The translations under genes were made by a program, and so were the position numbers. Below the pieces are notes generated by a model that ran no database searches, was not told the origin of the DNA, and saw nothing but the letters and a program-made list of their open reading frames with translations. This document shows positions 45,051 to 54,107 of a DNA stretch of 64,000 bases, one piece after another (the stretch's first letter is position 1; every line of letters starts with the position of its first letter). Source of the stretch: an uncultured bacterium (GTDB lineage Bacteria > Myxococcota_A > Polyangia > Polyangiales > Houyiibacteriaceae); NCBI GenBank assembly GCA_938024995.1, contig CALJDU010000003.1, positions 1-64,000 of the forward strand. Reading direction: 5' to 3'.

Positions 45051-46754
45051 ATGCGTCTCGTTCTCCTCGCGCTGATCTTGGTCCTCGGGTGTCAGGGTCA
45101 GATCGATTCGCCAGAGAATCGTGATCCCCGTGACCTCCCGCGACGCTTCGGCGGAGGTGGAGGAGGGGGCGGCGATCCTGGAGACCCAGGCGACCCCGGA
45201 GATCCGGGCGGACCGGGTGACCCAGCGGGTCCCGAACCCGTGGAGCGTCGCCTCCGCGCTCGGGTCTGGCGGCTCACGCCGTTACAGTACGACAACGAGA
45301 TCACGGCGCTCTTCGGCGAAGACGCGCCGATGCTCGGGGCCATCGCGGGCAGCAACGGTGCGCACGGGTTGACCAACATCGCGGAGAACGGGGCGATCGA
45401 CCGCACCACCGCGACGCAGCTCAACGCGCTCGCGATCGGTTACGCCGAGTGGGCCGAGGAGAACGTGGAGGACGTCGCGGGTTGCGCGACCGTGGATCGC
45501 GCCTGCGTGGAGTCCTTCCTGACCTGGTTCCCGACGCGAGCGTACCGCCGCCCGGCGAGCGCCGATGAGCGCGCCAGGCTGCAGATGCTCTTTGATGACA
45601 TCGCCGCGGAGCACGACCCGAGCTACGCGTTCCGTTCGCTTGTGCAGGCCATCTTGATCTCGCCGCGCTTCATCTACCGGACAGAGCTCGGTGAAGCGAC
45701 CGACGAGATGACGAGCGGAGACGCCCGCGACGGAGAGTCGATCGTCCTCTTGCGTGACCACGAGATCGCGACGCTCTTGGCCTTCTCGCTCACGGATGAG
45801 GCGCCCGACGAGACCCTGCTCGAAGCGGCGGAAGCGGGTCGACTGCGTGACCCCGCGGAGCGCCGCGCGCAGGCGGCGCGCTTGATGGATCGGTCGACGG
45901 TCGTGTTTCAGCGCTTCTTCTGGGAGTGGCTCGGGATGGACAAGTTCGACAGCCAGGTCGAGATCGCGGGCGCTTCGCCGAGCCTCGCGGAGTCCATGCG
46001 CGAAGAGTTCAACGAGTACGTCAAGCGCGTCGTCATCGAGCAGCGCGGTTCGCTTCATGATGTCTTTACGATGAGTCACTCGTGGGTGAACCCCGAGCTC
46101 GCAGAGCACTACGGCGTGTCTCACCCGGGGTCCGGTCTCGCGCGGGTCGAGCACGACCCGAGCGAACGCGCAGGGCTCTTGACGCAAGCCGCGTGGTTGA
46201 CCGCGCGCGGCTCGGCAGAAGAGGAGTACGTCGTGCGGCGCGGAATGGGGGTCTACCTCCACGCGCTCTGCCGTGACATCTCCCCGCCATCGGACCTCGA
46301 TCTCGAAGACGAGCTCATGATGCTCGTCGGCGAGGATCCGACTGTGCGCGAGATCGTCGACGCGCGCGGGATGGCGCCGCTCTGCCGCGACTGTCACTCC
46401 GTTCCCGATCCGATCGGCTTGGCGTTCGAGATGTTTGACTCGCTCGGTCGAGTGCGCACGCACTACCCCGACGGACACATGGTGGACACCGCGGCGCTCG
46501 TTCCCGATCTCGGCGAGGTTTCCTCGGGCGCGGAGCTCTCCCGCGCGCTCGTCGAGAGCGGCGAGTTCCAGTATTGCTTCGCGCGGCGCTTCGCTCACTT
46601 CATGGTGGGCGCCGACCTCGGGACCGCGCGCTTGATCGCCTGGACGAACTCCGCCTACGACGCGATGGCCAGCGCGGACTACTCACTCGAGGAGTTCGTG
46701 CTCGCGTTCGTCTCCCACCCTGGGTTCATTGAGCGCGTCAGGAGCGAACCATGA
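45051..46754 (+). CDS. Lipoprotein with DUF1592/DUF1588-type cytochrome-like domains
   Basis: A 567-residue lipoprotein (signal MRLVLLALILVLGC, Cys14) with a Gly-rich and GDP repeat linker (GGGGGGG, then repeats of GDPGDP) up to about residue 65. Then come the planctomycete-type modules: RVWRLTPLQYDNEI, a DUF1595-like RRPASADERARL, DUF1592-like AILISPRFIYR, DUF1588-like CRDCHSVPDPIGLAFEMFD with a CxxCH pattern that could bind haem, and DUF1585-like RFAHFMVGADLG at the end. The CxxCH makes a periplasmic haem protein plausible. It overlaps the DUF1552 gene by ATGA, the usual partner in myxobacteria. Function is unknown. Confidence 0.88.
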   Translation: MRLVLLALILVLGCQGQIDSPENRDPRDLPRRFGGGGGGGGDPGDPGDPGDPGGPGDPAGPEPVERRLRARVWRLTPLQYDNEITALFGEDAPMLGAIAGSNGAHGLTNIAENGAIDRTTATQLNALAIGYAEWAEENVEDVAGCATVDRACVESFLTWFPTRAYRRPASADERARLQMLFDDIAAEHDPSYAFRSLVQAILISPRFIYRTELGEATDEMTSGDARDGESIVLLRDHEIATLLAFSLTDEAPDETLLEAAEAGRLRDPAERRAQAARLMDRSTVVFQRFFWEWLGMDKFDSQVEIAGASPSLAESMREEFNEYVKRVVIEQRGSLHDVFTMSHSWVNPELAEHYGVSHPGSGLARVEHDPSERAGLLTQAAWLTARGSAEEEYVVRRGMGVYLHALCRDISPPSDLDLEDELMMLVGEDPTVREIVDARGMAPLCRDCHSVPDPIGLAFEMFDSLGRVRTHYPDGHMVDTAALVPDLGEVSSGAELSRALVESGEFQYCFARRFAHFMVGADLGTARLIAWTNSAYDAMASADYSLEEFVLAFVSHPGFIERVRSEP

Positions 46755-48295
46755 AGAAGCCTCCCCCAAAGCACTCCATGAAGAAGCACTCCATGAAGAG
46801 GCGAGTGATGAAGCGACGTCATTTTTTGCGGGGGCTCGCGGGCGCCGCGCTCACCCTGCCGATCGCCAACTCGTTCAAGTTCGCGCGCGCGGTCGCGCAA
46901 GACACCGACGTCCCCGTTCGCTTCCTCGCGGTGCGTACGGGCCACGGGACCGATGTCCCGTTCTGGCGCCCGCAGATGCCCGGTGGCGGTATGCCGACCG
47001 CGACGGACATGGCGCTGTCCGCGCTCAACTTCGACTACGACCGCTCCTTCCTGCGTCCGCTTCAGGGGCACCCGCTGCGCGACAAGGTAACGGTCATCGA
47101 GGGGATCGATCACTGGGCGAACATGGCGAACGGGGTGGGGCACGGAGGTCACTACGGCGCCAGCACGGCGCTCTGCGGCGCGCGTACGACAGACGACTCG
47201 GTCGGGCGCCCGTCGGGGCAGTCGCTCGATCAGTTCCTCTACGACGGGCTCGCGCCGGGGGAGGGACCGCACCTCATCACGGCCTCGGTCTCGACGTCCG
47301 CGAACAACTGGAAGGCGATGAGCTACCGACCAGACGGATCGACCGCCGCGGTGACCTTGAGCCCGGCCGACGTCTTTCGCACCGTCTTCGCGGGTTTCAC
47401 GCCGGTCGACATGCCCGAAGCGCCGGTGGACTATTCAGGTGCTGAGCGGAGCGTCTTGGATCACTCGCTCGAAGAGATCCGCACCCTTCGCGCGCAGCTC
47501 TCGGGTGCCGAGCGAGAGCGCCTCGAGTCGCACCTCGCGGCGATGGAGCGGATCCAGGCTGAGATCCGTGGGCCCGAGATGATGGGTCCGACCCTCGGTT
47601 GCCTGACGACGCCGATGAACCCGGGCGACTATCCGGGCTTCCGTTACAACGGAGACCACACGTCGGTCACCGCGCGAACGCGGCTCCACGCGCAGGTGAT
47701 CGCGCAAGCGTTCGCGTGCGGTCGGTCGCGCGTCGGGACGCTCATGCTGCTCGACGACCACCTCAACCCCTACTTCACCTTGCCTGAGGTGCGCGCTGCG
47801 TACCCCGACGTGAGCGGCGAGTTTCACGACCCGATCACGCACCAGTACTGGAGCCCAACGAGCACCGACCGGATCCGTCGGATCTTCTCGATGGCGCAGC
47901 AGTATCAGACCCGCTTGGTCCTCGATGTACTGACGGAGCTCGACCGCGTCGTCGATCCGATGGACCCGTCGGGCCGCTCCGTGCTCGACAATACGATCGT
48001 CTATTGGCACAACGAATTTGGTCACGGGCCGCATTCTCGCCAAGGCGCGAACCACCCGACGTTGATCGCGGGCGGCGGCGGCGGGCGCTTCCGGATGGGC
48101 CGCTACCTTCGGGTTCGTGAGCAAGGCGACGACTTTACGATGCCGCCTGGAACCGCCGCTCCGAACAACAAGATCCTCGTCAGCATCGCGCGCGCGATGG
48201 GGCACGAGATCGACTTCTACGGCGACGCCGCGATGGGACGAGACCGCGCGAGCTTCCCCGAGTTCTTCGGGGGGCTCTCGATGCTTAACGCGTAA
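46751..48295 (+). CDS. DUF1552 protein with Tat signal
   Basis: A 514-residue exported protein. The N terminus carries two or three duplicated Met-Lys runs (MKKHSMKRRVMKRR) and then a twin-arginine motif, RRHFLRGLAGAAL, so export of a folded protein by Tat is predicted. The body matches the DUF1552 family (VRFLAVRTGHGTDVPFW, HGGHYGASTALCG, TIVYWHNEFGHGPHSR, GGGGRFRMGRYL). AGGAG lies 6 bases before the ATG at 46751, which overlaps the preceding stop. A GAGG also precedes the ATG at 46808, so the shorter form starting at the Tat motif may be the true one. Pairs with the DUF1592/DUF1588 lipoprotein. Confidence 0.88.
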   Translation: MKKPPPKHSMKKHSMKRRVMKRRHFLRGLAGAALTLPIANSFKFARAVAQDTDVPVRFLAVRTGHGTDVPFWRPQMPGGGMPTATDMALSALNFDYDRSFLRPLQGHPLRDKVTVIEGIDHWANMANGVGHGGHYGASTALCGARTTDDSVGRPSGQSLDQFLYDGLAPGEGPHLITASVSTSANNWKAMSYRPDGSTAAVTLSPADVFRTVFAGFTPVDMPEAPVDYSGAERSVLDHSLEEIRTLRAQLSGAERERLESHLAAMERIQAEIRGPEMMGPTLGCLTTPMNPGDYPGFRYNGDHTSVTARTRLHAQVIAQAFACGRSRVGTLMLLDDHLNPYFTLPEVRAAYPDVSGEFHDPITHQYWSPTSTDRIRRIFSMAQQYQTRLVLDVLTELDRVVDPMDPSGRSVLDNTIVYWHNEFGHGPHSRQGANHPTLIAGGGGGRFRMGRYLRVREQGDDFTMPPGTAAPNNKILVSIARAMGHEIDFYGDAAMGRDRASFPEFFGGLSMLNA

Positions 48296-48627
48296 CCGCG
48301 TCTAGCCAGCTCGCGCTCTCAACAATCGTCCGCCGCGGTCCGTTCAGTCGGAGCCTGCCGTGCGCGCGTCCGATTCGTCCGAGAAGAAGACCTTGTGAAC
48401 CGGGGGATCGGGCCACGCGCTGGTGTACGCACGGTCGTCTGCTGCGGCCCGTGGCCGACGTCTTCCCTGGCGTCGCTCTCGTCGCCGCCTCGGACACCCG
48501 GCCTCACGAGTTCCGCGGTGCGGAACGGTGTCGATCGCACGTCTCGACTAGCCAGCATTATCTACGCGACCGCGCTGGTTGTTTTGTGTCGATGCGAACG
48601 CACCTTGCTCGCGAGAGAGAGGTCGAC
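48296..48627. other. Intergenic region, no gene
   Basis: About 330 bases between same-strand genes. Short open frames in it are Arg/Ser/Thr-rich and have no ribosome sites. It holds a perfect 15-bp palindrome TTCCGC-GGT-GCGGAA at 48511-48525, and TAGCCAGC occurs near both ends (about 48302 and 48549). The promoter of the beta-helix lipoprotein is expected here; TTATCT near 48557 is a possible -10. Confidence 0.5.
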
Positions 48628-50274
48628 ATGAAAACACGATACCCGTTCTACGTTCTTCTCCCCGCGCTCGCGTTCGGATGCGCTCAAGGTGAGTTTCCTG
48701 CAGACGAGTGTTTCGACGACGAGTGCGCAGGATCGGCCGAAGAGTCGCTCCGCGGACTTGAGCCACCTCCGGCGCTGCCGAGGACGCTTTGCACCGCGTT
48801 TGATGTTCCGGACGACGATTTTGTCGACAGCAACTGCGACGGCATCGACGGCGACATCGGCGGCGCGATTTTCGTGGCGACCAGCGGAAGCGACACCAAC
48901 TCGGGAACGATGACGCGACCCAAGCGAACGATCGCGGCCGCGGTCGCTCACGCGGCGGCGGTTGGAAAGGACGTCTACGTGTCCCACGGCGTGTACACGC
49001 TCTCTGCTCCGGTCACGATCGCGAGCGGTGTCTCGATCTACGGCGGCTATGACTCGGACTGGGTTCGGAGCAACAAGGGGCGCCCGGTATTGCATCGCAC
49101 TGAGTCGGCAGACGACGGCGATCTCGTCGCGGTTCGGGCGGAGTACGTGGTCGACGCGACGGTGCTCGACCGGCTCGTGATCGTCGCTGGAGACAGCACG
49201 CGCGGTGACTCGACTGGCGTTGAGGTCGGGTACGCGCCCGGTCTCACCCTTCGGCGACTCTTCGTCTTCGCGGGGAACGGCGGCGACGGTGCAGACGGTC
49301 GAGCCGGCTCGCGAGGCAGCGCCGGTCGGGACGGCGAAGCGGGCGCGGCGTCACGGTGTCGCTCCGGCACGTTCCGGGCGGCCGCGGGTGGCAGCAACAC
49401 ATGCGTGGGTGACTACTATCTTGACGACTGGCGAACCGGCCTCGGCGGAGCGGGCGCGACCAAGCGCGCGGGACAAGACGGCGGCTTCGGAAGCGGTCTG
49501 CTCTTCGGAGAAGCGCGAGGCGGCGCCGGCGCAAGCAGCGGCGGCGTAGGGAGTCCCGGCGAGACCGCGACGAGCCTCGGCGCGTTCACGAACTACATCC
49601 CCGGTCAGTCCGATCTCATGCCCATCAACGGTGTTGGTGGCGCGGCGGGGCTCCCCGGATCAAACGGTCCGCCCGGACGACGCGGCGGCGGCGGCGGCGG
49701 CGGCGGTTCGGGTGGTGAGGGCTTCTGGAACGGCTACTGGGGCGGCGGCGGTGGCGGCGGGGGCGCCGGTGGTTGTGGCGGCGTGGGCGGCGGCGGAGGT
49801 CTCCCGGGCGGTACCTCCATCGCGCTCTCGATCGAGTCGCGGATCGGACTGGTTGAGCTCTGCTCGTTGAGGTCGAGCGACGGCGGCGACGGCGGCGACG
49901 GAGGTCTCGGAGGCGCGGGCGGCGAAGGCGGGCTCGGCGGTCCCGGCGGCGCGGGCCGCGGTTCGTGCGGTCGCGGAGCGCCCGGCGGTGATGGAGCCGA
50001 CGGAGAAGCGGGCGGCTTCGGCGGCGGTGGTGGCGGTGGTCACTCTGCCGCGGTCCGCAGCTCGGTCGTTGACGAGGCGTGGTTCACCTCGCGCGGGAAC
50101 ACCTTGCAGCACGGCGCATCTGGAGCCGGCGGGTTCGGTACCTCTGCGCCTCGCCACGCAGATCTCGACACGCCGCACGGCGAGCCTGGCTTCGCCGACA
50201 ACGTGATCGATCCGCCGACGACGCAGGGCTACTACGCCCCGTACAACTCGATCTTCTCGTACCCGACGTACTAG
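48628..50274 (+). CDS. Glycine-rich right-handed beta-helix lipoprotein
   Basis: A 548-residue lipoprotein: signal MKTRYPFYVLLPALAFGC with Cys18; GAGAGAGAGG lies 5-10 bases before the ATG. A DUF1565-like segment follows (FVATSGSDTNSGTMTRPKRT, then VYVSHGVYTLSAPVTI and SIYGGYDSDWVRSN), typical of pectate-lyase-type parallel beta-helix proteins. Residues about 215-510 contain long Gly-rich stretches (GGDGGLGGAGGEGGLGGPGG) with collagen-like G-x-y parts and two short helical rungs between. It lacks recognisable catalytic residues. Many myxobacterial paralogues have this layout; it is likely a surface structural protein. The DNA of the Gly-rich part is GC-extreme and repeat-prone. Confidence 0.85.
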   Translation: MKTRYPFYVLLPALAFGCAQGEFPADECFDDECAGSAEESLRGLEPPPALPRTLCTAFDVPDDDFVDSNCDGIDGDIGGAIFVATSGSDTNSGTMTRPKRTIAAAVAHAAAVGKDVYVSHGVYTLSAPVTIASGVSIYGGYDSDWVRSNKGRPVLHRTESADDGDLVAVRAEYVVDATVLDRLVIVAGDSTRGDSTGVEVGYAPGLTLRRLFVFAGNGGDGADGRAGSRGSAGRDGEAGAASRCRSGTFRAAAGGSNTCVGDYYLDDWRTGLGGAGATKRAGQDGGFGSGLLFGEARGGAGASSGGVGSPGETATSLGAFTNYIPGQSDLMPINGVGGAAGLPGSNGPPGRRGGGGGGGGSGGEGFWNGYWGGGGGGGGAGGCGGVGGGGGLPGGTSIALSIESRIGLVELCSLRSSDGGDGGDGGLGGAGGEGGLGGPGGAGRGSCGRGAPGGDGADGEAGGFGGGGGGGHSAAVRSSVVDEAWFTSRGNTLQHGASGAGGFGTSAPRHADLDTPHGEPGFADNVIDPPTTQGYYAPYNSIFSYPTY

Positions 50275-50300
50275 CGGGGCGCGGGTTCACAGACAGCGCA

Positions 50301-50326
50301 AAACGGCCGGCACTCGCCGGCCGTTT
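50301..50326. terminator. Bidirectional-type terminator between convergent genes
   Basis: A perfect 11-bp stem AAACGGCCGGC / GCCGGCCGTTT with a 4-base ACTC loop. AAAAC on one side and GTTTC on the other can serve as short U tracts for both strands. It lies between the beta-helix lipoprotein and the end of the aminotransferase fusion gene. Confidence 0.8.
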
Positions 50327-50338
50327 CGCGTTCAGCGG

Positions 50339-53300
50339 TTAGAGCTCGGAGAGCGCTTTGCCGAGACCGTCCACGCGATCCAAAGACAGATCGAGCGGCG
50401 GCGCGATCCCGAGCGTGTCGTTCGCGTAGCGCCGCGTGAAGAAGCCGCGCTCGAGCAGCCCCGCGTGAATCGCTTCGGCGCGCTTGCCCGCGTGGAGCAC
50501 CCGGTACGCGCCGATGCCTTCGCTCTTCATCCCGCGCGGCGCCTTCTTGAGCGCGTCGTCGAGCGCGTCGCTCAGCGCGGCCACGTCGAGGTGACGCGCG
50601 GCGCGGAGCTGGTGATGGGCGCGGATCATCGAGAGCTCGTCACCGTCCCAGGTCGAGACCATCGTGAGCGGCTTCTTCACGAAGCTGTCCTTCTGGCAGT
50701 GGATGAAGCCTGCTTGGCCGCCCGACCACCAGGTCAGGATGTCCGGAACGAAGTCGCCTTCGCTGGAGTAGAACGCGCCTCGTCCGCTTCGGTAACAAGC
50801 GCTCGCGGTCTCGGTCAGCGCGACCGGGATCCCGTGCTTCGCGCGGAGCGCATCGAGGCGCGAGAGGAACGATGCGCTCAGCGTCTTCCCGGAGCGCTCC
50901 TGCACCGCCTCAAAGAAGAAGCCCAAGATCGCGTCGGCGCCGTGCTCTTTGATGATCGCCTCGAGCTGCTTGATGGTGTGGTCCTCGCCATCGCTCGGGT
51001 GCTTCACGCGGCAGAAGCGATCGAAGTACGCGGGACCGGCACGGTGCACCTTGCTGCAGGTGACGCTGCGCGCCGCGGCCGAGGTGTGACCCAGGTAGCC
51101 GCGCGAGAGCCCGATCGCGATCTGCGCTTTCGGTCGGTGGTAGCGGAACGCGCGCAAGCTCTTGTCGAAGCACTCGTCGCGCGACGAGGTCAGGAAGAGG
51201 TGCGGGTGGTTCGGGGTGAGCGCGGTGAGCCATTCGGCCGCGCGGACGATCGCGGGCGTCACGTAGTTCACGATGGTGAGCTTGTTGACCACCGGACCGT
51301 AAAGCCCGCCAGAAACGTTGAGCGCGCGAAGCGACGCAGGCGCGCTGTCAAAGGGCTGGCTCAAGCCGCTCGCGAGATCGATCGGGGCTGGCTTTCCGGA
51401 CGCGGGCGCGTGGCTGTGCCCGAACTCGCCGACCGGCAGCCGGTAGTAGAGCGCTTGCGCGTCTTCGCCGTACTGGTTGTCGAGCGTGAAGACCTCGTAG
51501 GCGCCGAACATACGGTTGATGCGCATCATCTGCGCGGTGTCGCCCACTCGGTTGCGGCCGCTGATGTGACGGTAACGACGCCCGCCGTCGAGGGTGCGGA
51601 GCCGACCCGCCGCGCGGATCTGCTCTTGCTTCAGCGTGACGCCGAGCCCGTAGCCTCGGAACCTGGGGTCGATCGTGATCGCGAGCGAGTAGAGCGTGTT
51701 CTTGCGCCCGAGCATGGGATCGCGATCGGGGCCTTCGACCGTCGCGACGCGTTCAAGCGGAACGCCGAGCGAGACGCCGACCACGCTCCACGCGCCATCG
51801 ACCTTGGCCTCAGCGACGATCGCGACGCCGGCCGGGTCACGAAAGGCCTTCGCGAGCTTCTCGGGGGGGTCTTGTCGCGCAGGTTCGTACACGCGTTCTT
51901 CGAGCGCGACGATCTGTGGCAAGAGCTCGCGTTCATCGCTCGCTTCGAGGGAGCGCACGCGCGTCTCGACGACGTCCTTGCGCGGTCGCTCGAAGATCGC
52001 GGTGTCTTGCCACTTGGGGGGATCCTCTCCCGGGTTGGCCTCGAGCCACTTGAGCGAGCCGATGATCCCGTCAAAGACGAGGTCGATCTCTTTGCGCGTG
52101 AACGCTTTGCTGAGGCGATAGCGAATCGTCTTCACGCCCGCGCCGAAGACCACGCAGCCTCGCCAGAAGCGCTGCTTGATGAAGCGCAACTGGTGTTCCT
52201 TAGAGGGCGCGTCAAACGCGACCGCGTACCCCGTCGCGCGAGGGCGCTTGACCAGCTCGGGGAAACGCCCGGCGAGCTCGGAGAGCCGCATGCGGACGTA
52301 CTCTTGAACCTCGCGCCACTGCTCGTCGTTCGCCATCCACTCGGCGTGCAGCTTCCCGCGGATGAGCGAGGCAGTGCTGGTGCTGGTCGGTTCCGGGTCC
52401 TCGAAGACGCTCATCACGACCCCTACCTGCGCGCGCTTCGCGAAGGTGACGCAGTCGGGCGTGTCGGGGTTTCCGTTTTCGTCCACGAGCCCAAAGCGGC
52501 TGTGCCACGCGAAGGTGCCGCCGAGGCCGAAGCCGCTCTGCACCTCGTCGAAGACGAGCGGGACGCCGTGGTGTCGCGTCAGCAGCCGGAGCGCTTTGAA
52601 GTAGCGCGCGGTGGCGTAGCGATCGCCGCCTTCGCTTTGCATCGGCTCCACCGCGGTGACGAAGTACTCGCCGCTCGCGAGGTGCTCGTGCACCGCGAGC
52701 AAGCTGCTGATCTCTTCGTTGAGCAAGCAGTCGAACTCGGACTGAAAGTCCCGCAGCGAGTCGGGATCGCTGGCGGCCGCTTTCAGGAACCCGTCGGGCG
52801 CTTCGGGCTCCGCTTTTTCAGGCTCCCACCAGACCGGGAAGGGCGCGAAGGAGACCTCGTATCCCTTCATCTCGAACGGTCCGCGCTTGAGCGGGTTGTA
52901 GCTGGCGTGGAGCGAGAGCAGCGTCCTTCCGTGGAAGCTCCCCTCGAAACAGAGCACGCGTTTTTGCTTCTTTGACTTGGCCTGCAAGCGACAGAGCGCG
53001 AACGCCTTCTCGCAGGACTCGGCGCCGCTGTTCACGAAGCTGACGTGCGGGAGCCCAGGGACGAGTCGCCGCAGGGTGTCGGCGAAGTCGTTCGCGGCCC
53101 AGTTGAGGTCCGCGCAATCCGGCGATGGGATCGCGGTGTCGTAGGCCTTGAGCAGGGTGTCGCCGAAGTGACCCTCGACGTAGGCACGCACGACCGGGTC
53201 TTCCGCGAATCCTCCGCAAACCGTCGCGGTCTGGCTCATGCCGTCGATCACGCTGAGGGGTTCTTCGTCGATGCTGACGAACCAGGGCCCGTTGGAGCGA

Positions 53301-53503
53301 AGGTGGTCGAAGACGCCGGGCTTCTTTTCGCGCGGGGCGCGCTCTCCTTCGTAGAAGCGATCGAGCCACTCTTGTGACTTCGGCACGCTGCCGCCGCTCG
53401 GGCGGATCGGCTTCATGGGGCGGCGGTCTTCCACCAACGTTCGCGAAAGCTCGCGGGACTCTTCGTTCTCGTGACGGCGCTCAAGCGCGCGTAGGTCCGA
53501 CAT
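50339..53503 (-). CDS. Fusion: class III aminotransferase, GNAT, degenerate aminotransferase
   Basis: A 1054-residue three-part protein. Residues about 75-495 form a full class III aminotransferase: VNSGAESCEKAF (157-168), FEGSFHGRTLLSL, FDEVQSGFG with Asp319, and the PLP Lys356 in TFAKRAQVGVV, close to L-lysine 6-aminotransferases. Residues about 520-695 are a GNAT domain with the acetyl-CoA loop RFRGYGLGV (614-622). Residues about 720-1054 are a second aminotransferase fold in which the DE pair is replaced by LTETASACY (896-904) and the Lys position reads TWWSGGQ (924-930), so it cannot form a Schiff base. One chain could transaminate and acylate an amine while the third module is structural or regulatory. 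The start MSDLRALERR at 53503 is chosen. Confidence 0.9.
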   Translation of the reverse strand: MSDLRALERRHENEESRELSRTLVEDRRPMKPIRPSGGSVPKSQEWLDRFYEGERAPREKKPGVFDHLRSNGPWFVSIDEEPLSVIDGMSQTATVCGGFAEDPVVRAYVEGHFGDTLLKAYDTAIPSPDCADLNWAANDFADTLRRLVPGLPHVSFVNSGAESCEKAFALCRLQAKSKKQKRVLCFEGSFHGRTLLSLHASYNPLKRGPFEMKGYEVSFAPFPVWWEPEKAEPEAPDGFLKAAASDPDSLRDFQSEFDCLLNEEISSLLAVHEHLASGEYFVTAVEPMQSEGGDRYATARYFKALRLLTRHHGVPLVFDEVQSGFGLGGTFAWHSRFGLVDENGNPDTPDCVTFAKRAQVGVVMSVFEDPEPTSTSTASLIRGKLHAEWMANDEQWREVQEYVRMRLSELAGRFPELVKRPRATGYAVAFDAPSKEHQLRFIKQRFWRGCVVFGAGVKTIRYRLSKAFTRKEIDLVFDGIIGSLKWLEANPGEDPPKWQDTAIFERPRKDVVETRVRSLEASDERELLPQIVALEERVYEPARQDPPEKLAKAFRDPAGVAIVAEAKVDGAWSVVGVSLGVPLERVATVEGPDRDPMLGRKNTLYSLAITIDPRFRGYGLGVTLKQEQIRAAGRLRTLDGGRRYRHISGRNRVGDTAQMMRINRMFGAYEVFTLDNQYGEDAQALYYRLPVGEFGHSHAPASGKPAPIDLASGLSQPFDSAPASLRALNVSGGLYGPVVNKLTIVNYVTPAIVRAAEWLTALTPNHPHLFLTSSRDECFDKSLRAFRYHRPKAQIAIGLSRGYLGHTSAAARSVTCSKVHRAGPAYFDRFCRVKHPSDGEDHTIKQLEAIIKEHGADAILGFFFEAVQERSGKTLSASFLSRLDALRAKHGIPVALTETASACYRSGRGAFYSSEGDFVPDILTWWSGGQAGFIHCQKDSFVKKPLTMVSTWDGDELSMIRAHHQLRAARHLDVAALSDALDDALKKAPRGMKSEGIGAYRVLHAGKRAEAIHAGLLERGFFTRRYANDTLGIAPPLDLSLDRVDGLGKALSEL

Positions 53504-53586
53504 GGCGGCAAGCGTAATCCAAAGCGCGCGGAAGTCGTCCAACCTTCGCTTCGGAGCGCCCTTTTTTGGCACCGGGTTGTGCAGCC

Positions 53587-54039
53587 TCAGATGTTGGGAC
53601 AGCCGAGGAGCGCGAACCCTTCGCGCATTCTTGGGTCTACCGACTCCCAGCGCGCGAACCACTCGAGGCTGCTCTTGAGGTCGCGGAAGACTCGGTTCGG
53701 GAACGGCGTCTTCACGATCAGGGTGAACCCGGTGTGGACGCTGACGCGGAGCGCGTGCGCGAACCCCGTGCCCGGCAAGATCATCGCGAGCGCCTCGATC
53801 TGCTGCGTCTGCGCGCTCATGACTTCGTTGAGCGCTTTGCGGTACTTCGGGGTGAAGGGGCGCGCGCCAACATCAGCGGTGTAGCACGCGATGACGAGAC
53901 GCTCGCGTGCGCTCATGAAGAGACGCCCGATGGCGTACGCATCGTCCGCCGTCATCGCCGCGCTGTTCCGATACACGAACGCCATGACACGCTCGTCGCA
54001 GGCGATCCCGTAGCGCGGATTGTCGGAGACGACGTTCAC
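53587..54039 (-). CDS. Hypothetical protein
   Basis: A 150-residue soluble protein with mixed helix and strand (VMAFVYRNSAAMTADDAYAIGRLFMSARERLVIACYTADVG is broken up here as separate segments: VMAFVYRNSAAMTADDAYA and GRLFMSARERLVIACYT). Its second half (VSVHTGFTLIVKTPFPNRVF) suggests an open alpha/beta fold of a type found in several short myxobacterial proteins of unknown role. It lies 84 bases upstream of the aminotransferase fusion on the same strand, so it may be co-transcribed with it. No family is recognised. Confidence 0.65.
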   Translation of the reverse strand: MNVVSDNPRYGIACDERVMAFVYRNSAAMTADDAYAIGRLFMSARERLVIACYTADVGARPFTPKYRKALNEVMSAQTQQIEALAMILPGTGFAHALRVSVHTGFTLIVKTPFPNRVFRDLKSSLEWFARWESVDPRMREGFALLGCPNI

Positions 54040-54107
54040 GCCACAAGTGTAGTGGTGATGTCTCGCGTCGCGACATCGTACGAACGGGGGGGCGCCTTTG
54101 GTGCTAC

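Noticed and set aside
50465..52975. An 836-codon open frame on the plus strand inside the aminotransferase fusion
   Set aside because: It lies antisense to a well-supported gene, is rich in Arg/Val/Glu without family motifs, and is expected in high-GC DNA where stop codons are rare.
53567..53583. TGGCAC and a downstream TTGTGC resembling a sigma-54 promoter
   Set aside because: The GG to GC distance is 11 rather than 10 bases, and the site is downstream of a gene, not before one.
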